From: Drosophila pseudoobscura
Taxonomy: Eukaryota; Arthropoda; Insecta; Diptera; Drosophilidae
DNA: 64,000 nt
Reading direction: 5' to 3'
Assembly: GCF_009870125.1 (NCBI RefSeq)
Contig: NC_046681.1
Coordinates: 30,526,001 to 30,590,000 of the forward strand
In this document: positions 37,628-48,779 of the stretch, piece by piece
Layout: each line of letters opens with the position of its first letter
Position numbering within the stretch: the first letter of the stretch is position 1
Program-made: the position numbers and the translations under genes
The notes under the pieces: generated by a model
What the model saw: the letters and a program-made list of their open reading frames with translations, nothing else
Databases searched by the model: none
What the model was told of the DNA's origin: nothing

Positions 37628-38638
37628 TTTAAGCGATGCAGTGATATGCGGATCGCACGCATTTAACTAATATTAAACAATTTCAACAATTTGTTTTCCT
37701 TTCATTACACCGAAAACACGTCAGTAACAGCTGTTTATCAGATATAATTTATCGCAGCGTTGCCATATTATCGCAGTAACTACCAGATACGGGCAGGCAC
37801 CGCAAAATATTTGAACGGAAATTGTGCCTGTAATAGAGTTTAATTGATTCAAAACGAACTATACACAAACAAGATTATTAATCATCAGTTCGCAAGGCGT
37901 CATTTCGACTTCTGTCAAGTCACGTTGGCGATGGGGGTCGCAGGGGCCGGCACTGATAACTTTTGTGCAGAGATCTAGCTCGAAATTGACAATTTCAATG
38001 TTAGAAGACGTTGCGGTGCGACTACCGTGTAACTAGGTCCGATTTTCTGTTTCTTTCAGGCTTAACAATAGAGTTCCCATTCGCATATTTTAACTATATA
38101 CTGGAATATACAAACATACACATGTGAATGTTGTTTTTGAGCCCCACGCGATCAGACCTAGGGGGGTCAAAATCATTTGAAAGATAATGCAGCTTGTTTT
38201 TTTCGGCTATTTTGAGTCGGTTTTTAGAATCTTTACTATATTATGCAGAAAGCTGATAACCGGCGCCTTGATCTTGGAAGACCTCGTTTGTCGTTATCAT
38301 GAGGTGACCATGTTGCAAAGAAATCAATTACAGATGGCTTGAAAATCCTAAATTGTATATATTTCATTGATTAGTGTCGGGTGGTCTGTCATTGACCGAC
38401 GAATCATATCGGGTAGAGCTGAAAGCCATAAGTGCATCCAAATTATACTCATAGTCAAATAATGAGATCATATTGCGATTTAGTAAATATTCCTTGACAA
38501 GAATGGGGCAGAGTATTAATTACATTTTCAAATGGTTGCGCGAATAAGCTGTTTTTCGAATAGTACCGCATAGATTTGGTTTTGATAAGCTCTTATTTCA
38601 TGCCGACTCATCTTTCCGAGTTGGGGCTGCAAAAAGTT
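37628..38638. other. Nhe1-Sam-S intergenic region
   Basis: A divergent upstream region for Nhe1 (minus) and Sam-S (plus). An E-box-like CAGCTGTTTATC near 37730 lies about 100 bases upstream of the Nhe1 ATG and resembles core-promoter motif 5. No coding sequence is recognised. Confidence 0.5.
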
Positions 38639-38747
38639 TATAAATTAGCATTTGCTTTCACAAATCGACCGCAGTCGAACTCTGTTCGAGCAGTAGACAA
38701 GTCGTGAGTGTGAAATTGTCGAGCCCGCGCCCAATATTCTAATTAAA
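38639..38747 (+). promoter_or_regulatory. Sam-S: Candidate distal Sam-S promoter and noncoding first exon
   Basis: TATAAAT at 38639-38645 sits 34 bases before a GCAGTC initiator-like site (A at 38673). A GC-rich leader follows and ends at a consensus donor, AAA|GTAAGTAC (exon end 38747). This spacing of TATA, initiator, short leader and strong donor is the pattern of a first noncoding exon. It would splice into the Sam-S leader; the acceptor at about 39523 (tttttttacacag) is one possibility. Confidence 0.45.
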
Positions 38748-38929
38748 GTAAGTACAAAGGACCCAGATCCGAGAAGTATATTTTCCAACGAGGTGGCAGC
38801 ACTCATAAACAGCTGTTTTTATCAGTGGGTAGGTAAGAAAAAACGTGGAGATGTCACTCCAGAACGCTAGGAAAGTTTTGCGGCCCCAACAACCAACAAA
38901 GAGCGCCACCGTAAACCCCAAAAATATAT

Positions 38930-39030
38930 TCTCCCGCTCACTCTCCCGCTTCTATATTCGCTCTCGCTCACGAAAAATTCTGGCGAACGAGGTATAAATT
39001 TTAAAACTCACAAAAAGTGTGCGCTCTTTT
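38930..39030 (+). promoter_or_regulatory. Sam-S: Candidate proximal Sam-S promoter
   Basis: CTCTC/GCTC-rich GAGA-type motifs (38936-38970) precede TATAAAT at 38993-38999, with a likely start near 39025. It lies 570 bases upstream of the main ATG and would give the leader that contains the upstream ORF at 39365. Confidence 0.45.
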
Positions 39031-39364
39031 TCTACAGAACCGTCGCAAAGATTGGACGTGTGTTGGCTGCGCTGCTTATTACGTTGCCGTCGCTGAAACA
39101 TTAGAGACTCAGTGTGTATAATTTATTGAATTAATAGCAATAGAAACGGAACTAGTGTATAAACTAGTATACAAAACACAGCGCCTGTCGAATAGTTATT
39201 GACCTTTTATAACGTGAGTGTCGGTGCGTGCTAGATTCTGTCGTTGCTTGCTGTGCTAGTGTGAGCTTCAGAAACACCAGGGCTCGCCGCATGAAAGGAA
39301 AAATAAAAATACGCTTTGTGATTATATAAAAATATACACTACGAAAAGCGTGCAAAACCGGAAA

Positions 39365-39427
39365 ATGTCTAAAGCTAAAAAACAGCAGAGCAGCGGCGAC
39401 AGCGGCGCCGACTACTCGTACATGTGA
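39365..39427 (+). CDS. Upstream ORF in the Sam-S leader (20 codons)
   Basis: ATG at 39365 with a GAAA preceding context encodes MSKAKKQQSSGDSGADYSYM and then TGA, 143 bases upstream of the Sam-S ATG. The GC-rich wobble pattern (AGC, GGC, GAC, GCC) is unlike the AT-rich leader around it and looks like selected coding sequence. It could attenuate translation of Sam-S, or the segment could be the N-terminus of an alternative isoform; I found no clean splice that fuses it to DGQTFLF in frame. Confidence 0.5.
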   Translation: MSKAKKQQSSGDSGADYSYM

Positions 39428-39569
39428 AAAATAGTTCTTTAGTGAGAGTGTGGAAAATCAATCTGCTCATGAATATTCTCCCTATTAACTTATGCCAACT
39501 GTTTGCTTCGTTTTTTTACACAGCTTAATCCACAACTGAACGAAAAGAATTAAACGAATTCCACCCAAA

Positions 39570-42500
39570 ATGCCGCAAAAGACAAACGGACACAGCGCCA
39601 ATGGTTGTAATGGCAGCAATGGAAATTCCTATGACATGGAAGATGGACAAACATTCCTATTTACTTCCGAATCTGTTGGCGAGGGTCATCCAGGTAAGTC
39701 CCGTGCTCCCGTCCCTTAAACCACATAAATCGTGTAGCTCAGCCTTCTGCAATTGCATCCCAGGTATCTTCTATTGCATCATAGCGCGGCCATGCATCTG
39801 CATATATGAATACATACATATGTATGTACATGCACATCCATACGCATACTCTCGCACTTGGCGTCTGCGTCAGTTTGCTGTGTTTCTCTGTTCTTCTCTT
39901 AACCTAACATAACTGTTTCTCCAGGAACTGGGGTCTGGCCCTGTCTCCCGCTATTCGGTCAGCTTGTTGACTGTCTGCTAAAACCTTTTTGTATTGCAAT
40001 GTTAATGCGGGTTGTTTAAGATCTAAGAAAATGGCGGCTGAGCGCTGGTGCGCTCACCTTTGCTCATGCGACTATCCCTCGTCGAACCTTATTGTTACTA
40101 CAATTTGCGCTTCTGTTGTAGCTGCTGCGGAATGAGATTTTGTGTCGAAAAACGTGCTTGTTTACTCAGCAGCGGCCGTCTAAAAGCAGCATTTTCTTAG
40201 GGTGAACAGGTAAGGGGACTATATGTGCCGGTTTTTCGAACCATATCGAGCAGTGTCGCGAGATATGCATACAAATATGTATGTAGATACTTTTAGTAAA
40301 TTTGCATTGAAGATGCAATTGCTGCATAGAAATATACCAGCTGGCACCCCATGAACCCCGACAGAACAAAGTATCTGCCCTCAAACAGCTGGACACTTTC
40401 TAGCCCCCGCACAGCTGCGAGGCCCAACCTTCTGTTTGTGGGGTTGACGCAATTTATAGACTTGTTCTCTTCGCTCCGCTCTCACACATTTGTGAATTTT
40501 GCGTCATGCGCACCATGTGCTTTTGGGACTACATGTATGGAATATTCTCTGCCACCATTGCCGAACGCTAAATATACACATACATATGTATGTATGTATA
40601 TAGTATACTGTTGTGTACTTCTACATATATGTAAGTTCCTGTTATGCAGAAGACGATCAAAACAATGGCCAAAATAAAACAAATCCACGTTGGCGGCTTA
40701 TGTGGCAGGGAGCTTCTTAGCTTTTCAAGCTTATCTTGCTGATGAAATGGCCGACCACGTGTTTCCATCGAGCTGGCAAAGTGTTTCGCCGCATGTCCGA
40801 CGCCGCCTTGCTATTTGTTTATATCAGTAGGTCCATGTGAATGTAATGAGCTGTATGTACATAAATGCGGGTATGTATAGGTACATATATACAGATGTGT
40901 ACGTACTAATATTATTTGCTGATAAGAGAGAGCGACCTTTTATACTACGCATTGATTGCTTTTACCATTTTATAACGCTAATTAAGTTGGCTGCATAAGA
41001 CAGCCCTAGACAGATCTGCTGTTTGATAAGCGGGGAGAGTGACCCAAAAGAGAGGCCCTGGAAAGTCGCCATTAATTTCACCTGTCGCGCTATGATGAAT
41101 GAGTGACACTTAAGTTTGCCGGAAATGATGAACAATGTCTTATTAGGTTTTTGCAAAGTATTCGGGACTATCAGATGTTCAGTCACTATGTGAATTAAGT
41201 CGCAGGTTATTTCTTGGAGTTTATTTATGTAAATCCATTTGTTCAGCGTGTTTCCAAGTACTATTGTGCTAAGAGCGATCACTTTCCCAGATGTAATCGA
41301 GACGATGCGACACTAAAATAATTCAACAGTTATTGACTTTTGAAGCTCATAAGGCAAAGAAGTGGAAACCTGTTGAACCCTCCAATGCTGACTCAAAATA
41401 TAGGTTCAATAACGCTATTTCCAATGAAACCTGCCGAAAAGCTCCCATTTCGCAGGCGTGTTGCGATTCTAAACGCTGGCATCGGGACTGGTGTCAGTTG
41501 TGGCGGCGTTATATGAATCCCAGGATCTCATGTGGGTATGCTTCTTTTTTTTTTTGCTTTAATCTTTTGTTTGTACAGCGGCATCGCAGCTTGTGTTCAA
41601 AGTTATACACATTGGCATATAAAGTGGTATTGAATTTCGCTGTCAATCGCAGACTGAAAAAATTAAAATAAACTGCATGGCCCAGCAATTTTTTCTGTCG
41701 CGCCTGGTCGGCGACAAATGTCGGGGGAAAGCACATAACTGGCAACTATTTGGCACACTCGCTCTACCCGCATCCTCTCCCTCCCATTGTCCATTGCAGT
41801 TGTGCTTTTCGATACAAATTTTATATAATTTTCTTATTCTCTGCTCTTTTTTACAGACAAAATGTGCGATCAAATCAGCGATGCTATCTTGGATGCACAT
41901 CTCAAGCAGGATCCTAACGCGAAAGTAGCATGTGGTAAATTAAAAACAAAGTCATCAAGCAACAACTCTGTCGGCCACAAAGCTTGAATCCCGAAAATGG
42001 AATCTAATAAATAAGCCTCTGTGGGACTCTTAAAGTCAGCTCTGAAGACTGATAGTGGCAAGTTTAAAGCGAGATAAGTTAATTTTGTTGTTGTCTGGTA
42101 GTGTCTTGCCATCAGTAAACAAATTCGTCTATAAAGTAAACATCGGCACAACAATCGACGCGTGTGTAATGCTAGCCGCCCAATGCTGTACCCTTGACAA
42201 ATAAACAAATTTCTTCAATCCATAATGGGCATTGGGAAGCTTTGGACTCCCTGGAGTTGCTTGACTTGTTGCCGACGCCGTGCTTTGAACACAAAATTAA
42301 TCTTTCTTTAATTTTAGAAACTGTTGCAAAGACAGGTATGATTCTGCTCTGCGGCGAGATCACATCGAAGGCCGTTGTCGATTACCAGAAGGTTGTACGT
42401 GAGACTGTCCAGCATATCGGCTACGATGACTCCTCCAAGGGTAAGTTCGATAGGTCTACCGTAGAATATAGAGAGACATATTTTTGGGTGGGATTTCAGG

Positions 42501-45500
42501 CATTTACCGTTACACACATGCAAAGACATTATTAAACTTAAAACAAAATCAAATCAAAATTAAAAAGGTTTCGATTGGAAGACCCTAAATCTGCTTGTCG
42601 CCATTGAACAACAGTCCCCAGACATTGCCAACGGTGTCCACATCAACCGCGAAGAAGACGACGTCGGCGCTGGTGACCAGGTACAGCAAAGATATTCCGT
42701 TCTCCTACTACCGCCTAGCACTAAGTGATGCGGAAAAGTGTGTGCGTTTGTTCGTTACGTTTACATTTTGTTCAATGTTGCTCTTATATCGTATATTTTT
42801 CCCACTCACTTTGCTCGATCGCAGGCCAACAAGTGTTTCATTTCACTGAAAAGAGATCAACTAGCCATCTAATTTTCATATATTTCATTTAATTATAATA
42901 TCACAAGGTTACAACCCCATTTCAAGGAACTCAGCTGATTTCAGTTTAACAATAATATTGGGCCAACGATCGCATTACAGTACCATAAATGTACCCATAT
43001 AAATATTTTGGATTAATGTCTACAAATTTAGGACAAAGATTGTTACATGTTGCATTGACAATTGGAAAGCCTTGAGAAAAAAAAACCATTTTGTGGGCTC
43101 AAACAATTGCATACAATCACTTTAGTTACACTTCGGATATTCTAACGACATAAATCCTCATTCTACCAAACCCAGTCATAGGTATACATACTCGATGTAG
43201 AGCTTTTACGAAAGCGTTCCTCAAGAACTCATACCAACAGGAAATAAATATTGCATGCGACTTATTACACTAGGAAACAAAAATAAACTTTTTATTTATG
43301 CGTCGAACCAAGCCGACTTTTTGTGATAGATTTGGGGCTTTTGAAGCTGAATTTATCAGCTTTTCAGAATTTCAAAGTTCAATACAAACAGATGTAAGAT
43401 GGTTAAGTTATGTGAAAAAAAGAAGAACATCCTATGAAGAAAAGTGTAAAAGAATGTACAAGGTTTTGAAAATTACAAAGGACCACATCATGAAAAATCA
43501 TACCTAATAAAAAAAAAAATGTAAAGGGCCAAAACTATCAGAAGTCCGTTTGGTTCGAAGCGTAAATTTGCTGTTGCATAGTGTTATTAAGAAACTTCCC
43601 TGTAGTTGTCAAAACACAGATGACTATAAGTATGGTTTCCTAGACACAGGTCAAACGACTAAAAATCAACTATTATTATGATACTTATTGCGGTGGATTG
43701 ATTTGTTGAAGATTGAAGATCCAGCAACGGCTACGGTTTCAAACATCTTTAATTAATTATAAACATTTTACATACATATAAACTAGAATAATAGGGTGAA
43801 TAAAATCATTTGCTATACATTATTTAAAGACATTTTCCCTGTGTGTGCGCAATATTGCTGCGCTATTTTCTTTTATTCTTTCTCTCTCGTTTCATGTGTA
43901 CAAAAAAACACGATACAAACCAATATCTTATCTTATACGATATTATCAATTTTGCAAACGACTTTCAAAACTCAAAGGTTTCGATTTTAAAACGTGCAAC
44001 GTGCTTTTGGCATTGGACCAACAATCTCCCGAAATTGCTGCTGGCGTGCATGTCAATCGCCCTGAGGAAGAAATCGGTGCCGGAGATCAGGTGTGAATTA
44101 GAAACAGTAAACTGTTAAGTAATGGCATACTCGGCAGGCCGAGGATCGTATTCCCTTTCCAAAGAGTTGCGCCTTACGATGTTTGTCATGTTTGTCATTT
44201 GGTTGCGGGTTAGCACATCTGTTTGCTCGGTGGTATGGCTTAGGCGGTATCATAACTCTGTTGGAAGGGGCTTTACCGCCACTAATACAATTTTTTTAGT
44301 TGCACATATTTATTGTTTCCTATTCATTTGCGTAACTAATTAAAAGAGCTTAGCAAGACTCAGTATTGCGATTAATTTTGAAATCTTTTGTAGTTTGTCT
44401 ATTGCTATTACTGTACCACATTTTATGATGTTTCAAAGTCGCATCATCGCAATGATGCCATGTTTGGGAATGCATTTCACCGCATCGCTTGTTATTTGAA
44501 GCCGAAAAATTCGATCATTGCAGGATCTGCAAATTATTTGAAATATATGATTTGGCCTTTTTATTCTGTCGTTCAGCTTAGTCTATTGTTTCAAATAACA
44601 AATGCGCAAAACCAAGGCACACACTAGCGCATAATTTCCGCAAGCATACATATGTACATTTACACTATCTGACCATTACTTTTGCTACTTAGTTACAGCT
44701 ACTCTACACCCCAATCCCAATATATAACTCTGAAAACTTGTTGCTTGAATCATCCCCTACTAATCCTAAACCTTAGTGTATTTTACACATTATGCTTACA
44801 ATTGGGTACGGCTTTTTGATTTGTGTTGCTTTCGTTTGGCGTAATATCATAAAGAGCAAAGCTTAACCGACCTTAAAACTATTTTCAGGGAATCATGTTT
44901 GGATATGCTACCGATGAGACAGATGAATGTATGCCCCTCACTGTAGTGCTGGCCCACAAGCTTAACGAAAAGATTGCTGAGCTGCGCCGCTCGGACGTGT
45001 TCTGGTGGGCTCGCCCTGACTCCAAGACTCAAGTAACCTGCGAGTATCTCTTCAATCAAGGCTCGGCAGTGCCCAAGCGCGTTCATACTATTGTCGTTTC
45101 CATGCAACACTCGGAGAAGATTTCGTTGGAAACTCTGCGTTCGGAGGTTATGGAGAAAGTTGTGAAAGTTGTCATTCCCGCTAAATACTTTGATGCCAAC
45201 ACCATTGTCCACATCAATCCTTGCGGACTCTTCGTCATTGGTGGTCCGATGGGTGACGCTGGTCTAACGGGCCGCAAAATCATTGTGGATACCTATGGAG
45301 GCTGGGGTGCACATGGCGGTGGTGCCTTCTCAGGCAAGGATTTTACCAAGGTTGACAGATCTGCGGCGTACGCAGCACGCTGGGTTGCCAAATCCTTGGT
45401 AAAGGCTGGACTTTGCAAGCGCTGTCTCGTTCAGGTCTCGTACGCCATTGGCTTGGCCGAGCCTCTGTCTATCACTGTGTTTGACTACGGTACTTCCCAT

Positions 45501-45741
45501 AAATCACAAAAGGAACTGCTCGAGATTATCAAACGCAACTTTGACCTTAGGCCCGGCAAGATTGTGAAGTAAGTGGAAACTGAGCTCTAGGCTAATTATG
45601 TACATACTATATTTATGTTTTTTTTTATGTTACAGGGACTTGAACCTGCGTCAGCCGATTTACCAGCGCACTAGCACATACGGTCACTTTGGACGCGACG
45701 GATTCTCGTGGGAGGAGGCAAAGCATTTGGAGATCAACTGA
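39570..45741 (+). CDS. Sam-S: S-adenosylmethionine synthetase
   Basis: Makes S-adenosylmethionine from ATP and methionine in the cytosol, the methyl donor for most methylation reactions. Coding exons: 39570-39693, 41857-41934, 42318-42440, then either 42568-42680 or 43978-44090, then 44889-45568 and 45636-45741. That gives 407 residues, the family's usual length. Visible motifs: [13 protein letters not shown] (N-terminal ATP/Mg site, residues 32-42), [11 protein letters not shown], hexapeptide [15 protein letters not shown] (142 on, spanning the exon 4/5 junction), [20 protein letters not shown] (phosphate-binding loop, ending near 296) and the tail [12 protein letters not shown]. The N-terminus [12 protein letters not shown] is the insect form. 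Intron 1 is 2.2 kb. A leader uORF and two candidate promoters suggest layered control, expected for a pathway gene sensitive to methionine and SAM. Confidence 0.96.
39694..41856 (+). other. Sam-S: Intron 1 of Sam-S
   Basis: 2.16 kb between the first coding exon and exon 2. It contains TACATATGTATG microsatellite-like runs (39807-39830, 40577-40602, 40850-40900). Open frames on both strands are short and overlap these repeats. No nested gene is supported. Confidence 0.75.
42568..42680 (+). CDS. Sam-S: Sam-S exon 4a (mutually exclusive)
   Basis: 113 bp, phase-matched to exon 3 and exon 5, encoding [19 protein letters not shown] then [19 protein letters not shown]. The donor is CAG|GTACAG. It ends one residue before the GIMFGYA active-site hexapeptide, so the choice of exon alters the segment leading into the active site. 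Confidence 0.9.
42681..43977 (+). other. Sam-S: Intron between Sam-S exons 4a and 4b
   Basis: 1.3 kb of AT-rich sequence. A 69-codon plus frame at 43298-43507 (lysine- and arginine-rich, reading [16 protein letters not shown]) is a possible relic but has no supporting context. RNA elements pairing the two exons would be expected in this intron; I cannot identify them by eye. Confidence 0.6.
43978..44090 (+). CDS. Sam-S: Sam-S exon 4b (mutually exclusive)
   Basis: Also 113 bp and phase-identical to 4a, encoding [19 protein letters not shown] then [19 protein letters not shown]. It differs from 4a at about a third of positions while keeping the family motifs. The donor CAG|GTGTGA is weaker than that of 4a. 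Including both exons would shift the frame (226 nt is not a multiple of 3), so they must be alternatives. Confidence 0.88.
44091..44888 (+). other. Sam-S: Intron between Sam-S exons 4b and 5
   Basis: About 800 bp of AT-rich intron ending in the acceptor ctattttcag. No nested gene is recognised; the 73-codon plus frame at 44122-44343 is unsupported. Confidence 0.7.
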
Positions 45742-46653
45742 CTAGACGCTGAAAAACCGTTGCCACCGTCACCGAGTGCTAAAAGGTTGAAGCCATCAAC
45801 AGAAACACCAACAGCAACGTAATTTTTAGTTTTTGTTTTTAAAAGTTAAAAGTCAGAGAAGCAGGCTGCATCTGCCTGCAGCCCGTCTTTGGCTTTTGTT
45901 TTTTACTGTATCTGCGCTCTACGCTATTTAATTTAAAACAATTCGATGTGTGCAGTCCTCTCACACAGCATAAGTTGTAGTTGTCATACTATCCGCCTAT
46001 ATTTACTTAATAGACAGCTCCCCTACAATTGATGAGCTTAAGGTATACATATACATAGTATAGATTTCTCGCTCAGATCTGTTATCACAAAAAAGGAGCC
46101 AGCCACCCCAACCCGACCCTCTTGTAACCGTCAAGGTAATTCAGTTGGCCTCTTTCAAATTGTATAAAATCTTGGATATGCTTTGACTAGAAATTACACA
46201 CATTTATTATGTTTAAATTGTACACATATTTTTGTATCTTTTATTATTGCCACTATATGTTGTCGATTGTGCGTTGTATGCGTTTGCCCAAAAGTTTTTA
46301 ATCAACATGCTTGTATGTATGTATATTATACACTGTCCTTGTATTTCTGTAACCAACTATAAGATAATGTATTTTCCTTTACAAAAATATATTAAAGATC
46401 CAAACGAATGACCCACATGCACATATGGGTATTTTAATTGTAACAATATAATAGGAATCACCGCGATAAATAAACAAATAAAATATAACGACAACCAATC
46501 GAAACTGATCGCCTGGTAGTATTTTAAATATGCGCCAAAAGACTCTCCTTACAATAGTTTATATTTATGTATGTGTGTATGTACAATACGTGAAATTTTC
46601 ACAAAAAAAATTATTGCAATAAACTTAATCGACGATTTATCTCTTGTTTACAG
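45742..46653 (+). other. Sam-S: Sam-S 3' UTR and downstream spacer
   Basis: Presumed 3' UTR, with ATTAAA near 46391 and AATAAA-rich sequence near 46466-46483 as possible poly(A) signals. It includes the GC-rich hairpin annotated separately. Beyond about 46500 it becomes spacer containing a GTATGTGTGTATGTAC run, then the pyrimidine-rich acceptor of the next coding segment. Confidence 0.5.
45852..45879 (+). promoter_or_regulatory. Sam-S: Hairpin in the Sam-S 3' UTR
   Basis: TCAGAGAA is immediately followed by a GCAGGC / GCCTGC inverted repeat with a 7-base loop (TGCATCT) at 45861-45879. In mammals, MAT2A mRNA 3' UTR hairpins carry UACAGAGAA sites read by METTL16; here the octamer is one base short of that and sits beside the stem, not in its loop. 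It may be only coincidence. Confidence 0.25.
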
Positions 46654-46958
46654 TTCCCGTGGACCGTTATTGGGAAACGTTGGTAAGTTAATACATGTAA
46701 TCTGAAATACAGTACATGTATAGTTTGCTATGTTTTATATATATTTGGATGTATCCGGTCGCTTAACAGCTCTGCCGTACAATTGATCTATGCTTATCCA
46801 ACATAATGCAATATAATTTGTCACAGCATGACGAAACACGTAACGTATGGCATTTTCCCAAGAAAATACTAGAATCTCGGAAAAAACTGGGTGTCAGGGT
46901 ACCAGCACCAACCTTACCTTGGTATATGAACACCGTGCTTACTGATTATATGAAGTAA
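46654..46958 (+). CDS. Unrecognised spliced small coding segment (two exons, 5' end missing)
   Basis: Exon A is 46654-46682, with acceptor tctcttgtttacag and donor GTAAGT. Exon B is 46827-46958, with acceptor atttgtcacag and a TAA stop. They join in frame to give PVDRYWETL, then HDETRNVWHFPKKILESRKK, then LGVRVPAPTLPWYMNTVLTD and YMK. Three good splice signals plus a protein-like, tryptophan- and proline-containing sequence argue that it is real. Exon A begins in phase 2 without an ATG, so at least one upstream exon is missing. It lies just past the Sam-S 3' UTR and ends 10 bp from a convergent smORF. I recognise no family. It could be the end of an unannotated small gene or of a transcript starting inside Sam-S. 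Confidence 0.45.
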
Positions 46959-46968
46959 ATGAAAGGGT

Positions 46969-47124
46969 TTAGTTAAAAACTGAAGGACGTGGGCGAAAAT
47001 GGGGTTGCACTACGATTTCTTCAGTCGCTGACGTATCTTGACGTACGTCGAGACTGTAAAGAGCATATAAAATCCAATCAAGCAGAATCAGCAAGAACTG
47101 AGATTTCTTGAACATGTAGAACAT
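46969..47124 (-). CDS. Candidate smORF or last exon, hydrophobic 51-residue peptide
   Basis: The minus-strand frame from ATG at 47124 to TAA at 46969 encodes 51 residues. It starts MFYMFKKSQ, then a hydrophobic helix FLLILLDWILYALYSLDV (residues 10-27) and a polar tail ending FRPRPSVFN. The frame is open upstream to a TGA near 47190. A strong pyrimidine tract ending in catcag at about 47155 could be an acceptor, so this may be a final exon beginning GKTCEDTE. No family recognised. Confidence 0.35.
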   Translation of the reverse strand: MFYMFKKSQFLLILLDWILYALYSLDVRQDTSATEEIVVQPHFRPRPSVFN

Positions 47125-48441
47125 TTCGGTATCTTCGCAGGTTTTACCGCCTGATGGGGGAAGATGTGTAAAAGGTGTAAAGGTGGTTCAGGCTAGGGCA
47201 GGTATCAGGCAAAGTAATCTACTGAAAAAAAAAAATTACCACCAAGCTTAGTCTACTGGAAATCATTAGAAAAAACTATCGGCAGTTAGGGCCGTAAGAA
47301 AGGCTATCGTAAATGACATAATAAAGCGGAACCATTCCAGGATTGGCTGGACGTTAAGTACGCAATTGATAAATAAATGACGGCCAGTGGTAACAATTAT
47401 TTATCAACTAAACCAACAGTAGTTGTACGCAACTCAGCAATAAAATCAGCTAAACATTAAAAATCTTCTAGTGGAAGATCAAAGACTGGATCGCTTGAAA
47501 AAATATCAAAGTGAAGACCTTACACGATGTTCCCTGCAGCCACTAGCCATACAGTATATGTCTACATAGATGTGCCAGTTCATAGAATGCATCATAGTGC
47601 AGCATCGAACACAGAATATTGCGTCCCATGGGCTTCAGGTCTGGCGTTCGGCTACCGCCTCTTTATCATGAGCCAAACGCAGAGAGAACATCTTTGCATG
47701 TGTTGTACACACAATATTGTGTGACAAAAATATGAGATTGAAAGCTCTTTTAGTTTTCTTTGTTATGTCTGTATTATTTTCAGTTTTCTGTTGTGCCTCC
47801 AGCATGTTTTAATGTATGGGCAAACGCATTCGCAGGTACTTTGCGTGTGTATTATTGTATTGCTGGCCGCTAGAACCAAAATTTGAGATTGTTTGAGTCT
47901 TCATAAACTGACCTGACCGAAACAAAATAAATAAAGAATGCGCAGGGTGGGTGGGGCCACTTGGGCGTGGGAAATAAAAGAAAAGCTGTTATTTGCTTGC
48001 TTAATTTGAATAGGTAAATATACGACGTATACATATAAATTAAACCATAATATTTAAAATATTACAAGAATAAAAAAGCCCATTTATATCTTTATTTTAG
48101 ACAGGTAGATTATAAATTATATAAATATTATTTAAACGCCGTCGGTTCTCGACGTCTTTGCACATCACATATAAAAAAGCGATTTGAACTAAAATAATGA
48201 TATATTTAAATACACTACCTATAAAAAAAATGTATATGCAGGGTGTGCCATCTTTTAGTACGGTATGGAAACATCGAATGACTTTTAAAAAAACAATCGA
48301 TGTCCATAAGAGAGCTAGTTTTTTTTGGTTTGGTTCTTTACAATATATTTAGACTATGTTTTGAAAACAATATCAATTAAGTGGCCGCCTCTTTAAGCAA
48401 TTACAAATTGGGCATTTTCTGCGTTTGCCATTGAGGCTTAC
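47125..48441. other. Spacer between the convergent smORFs and the repeat array
   Basis: AT-rich, with short A runs (47225-47236, 48228-48235). The 65-codon plus frame at 47527-47724 has no support. No recognised gene. Confidence 0.5.
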
Positions 48442-48531
48442 CTTGGTCTGGCTAGCCTCCTGGGGATGCATGGATGTGTTGCGATTTCGGGTGATTCGAT
48501 TTCCTTCCTGTCTTCTAGATCTGCCGTGACT
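48442..48531 (-). other. Exon-like 90-bp block, minus strand
   Basis: Between a good acceptor (cattctcattctcag) and donor (AAG|GTAAGC) lie 90 bases open in two of three frames. Frame 0 reads SHGRSRRQEGNRITRNRNTS and continues MHPQEASQTK. It might be an internal exon of a minus-strand gene interrupted by the repeat array. Joining it to the candidate acceptor near 47155 is possible in frame 0 but gives a different frame from the 51-residue smORF. Unresolved. Confidence 0.2.
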
Positions 48532-48779
48532 CTGAGAATGAGAATGTGTAATGTGTAGAAACTGGCTGGATATTTTTTTTTTATGGCTCGTTTGTTGTAA
48601 TTTTTTTTTTTTTAAGTGTGTTTGTCGTGGGAGAAATATTAGAAGACTAACTTCTTGAAGCAGAACAGTTTTTTCACACCTTGCATTAGCAGGAGGGGCA
48701 GAGAGGCCGTCAAAAAGAAATACCTATTTTATTTGCACTTATACTCTTAAATTAGCATTTTTTACAAAGTTTCTTGGCG

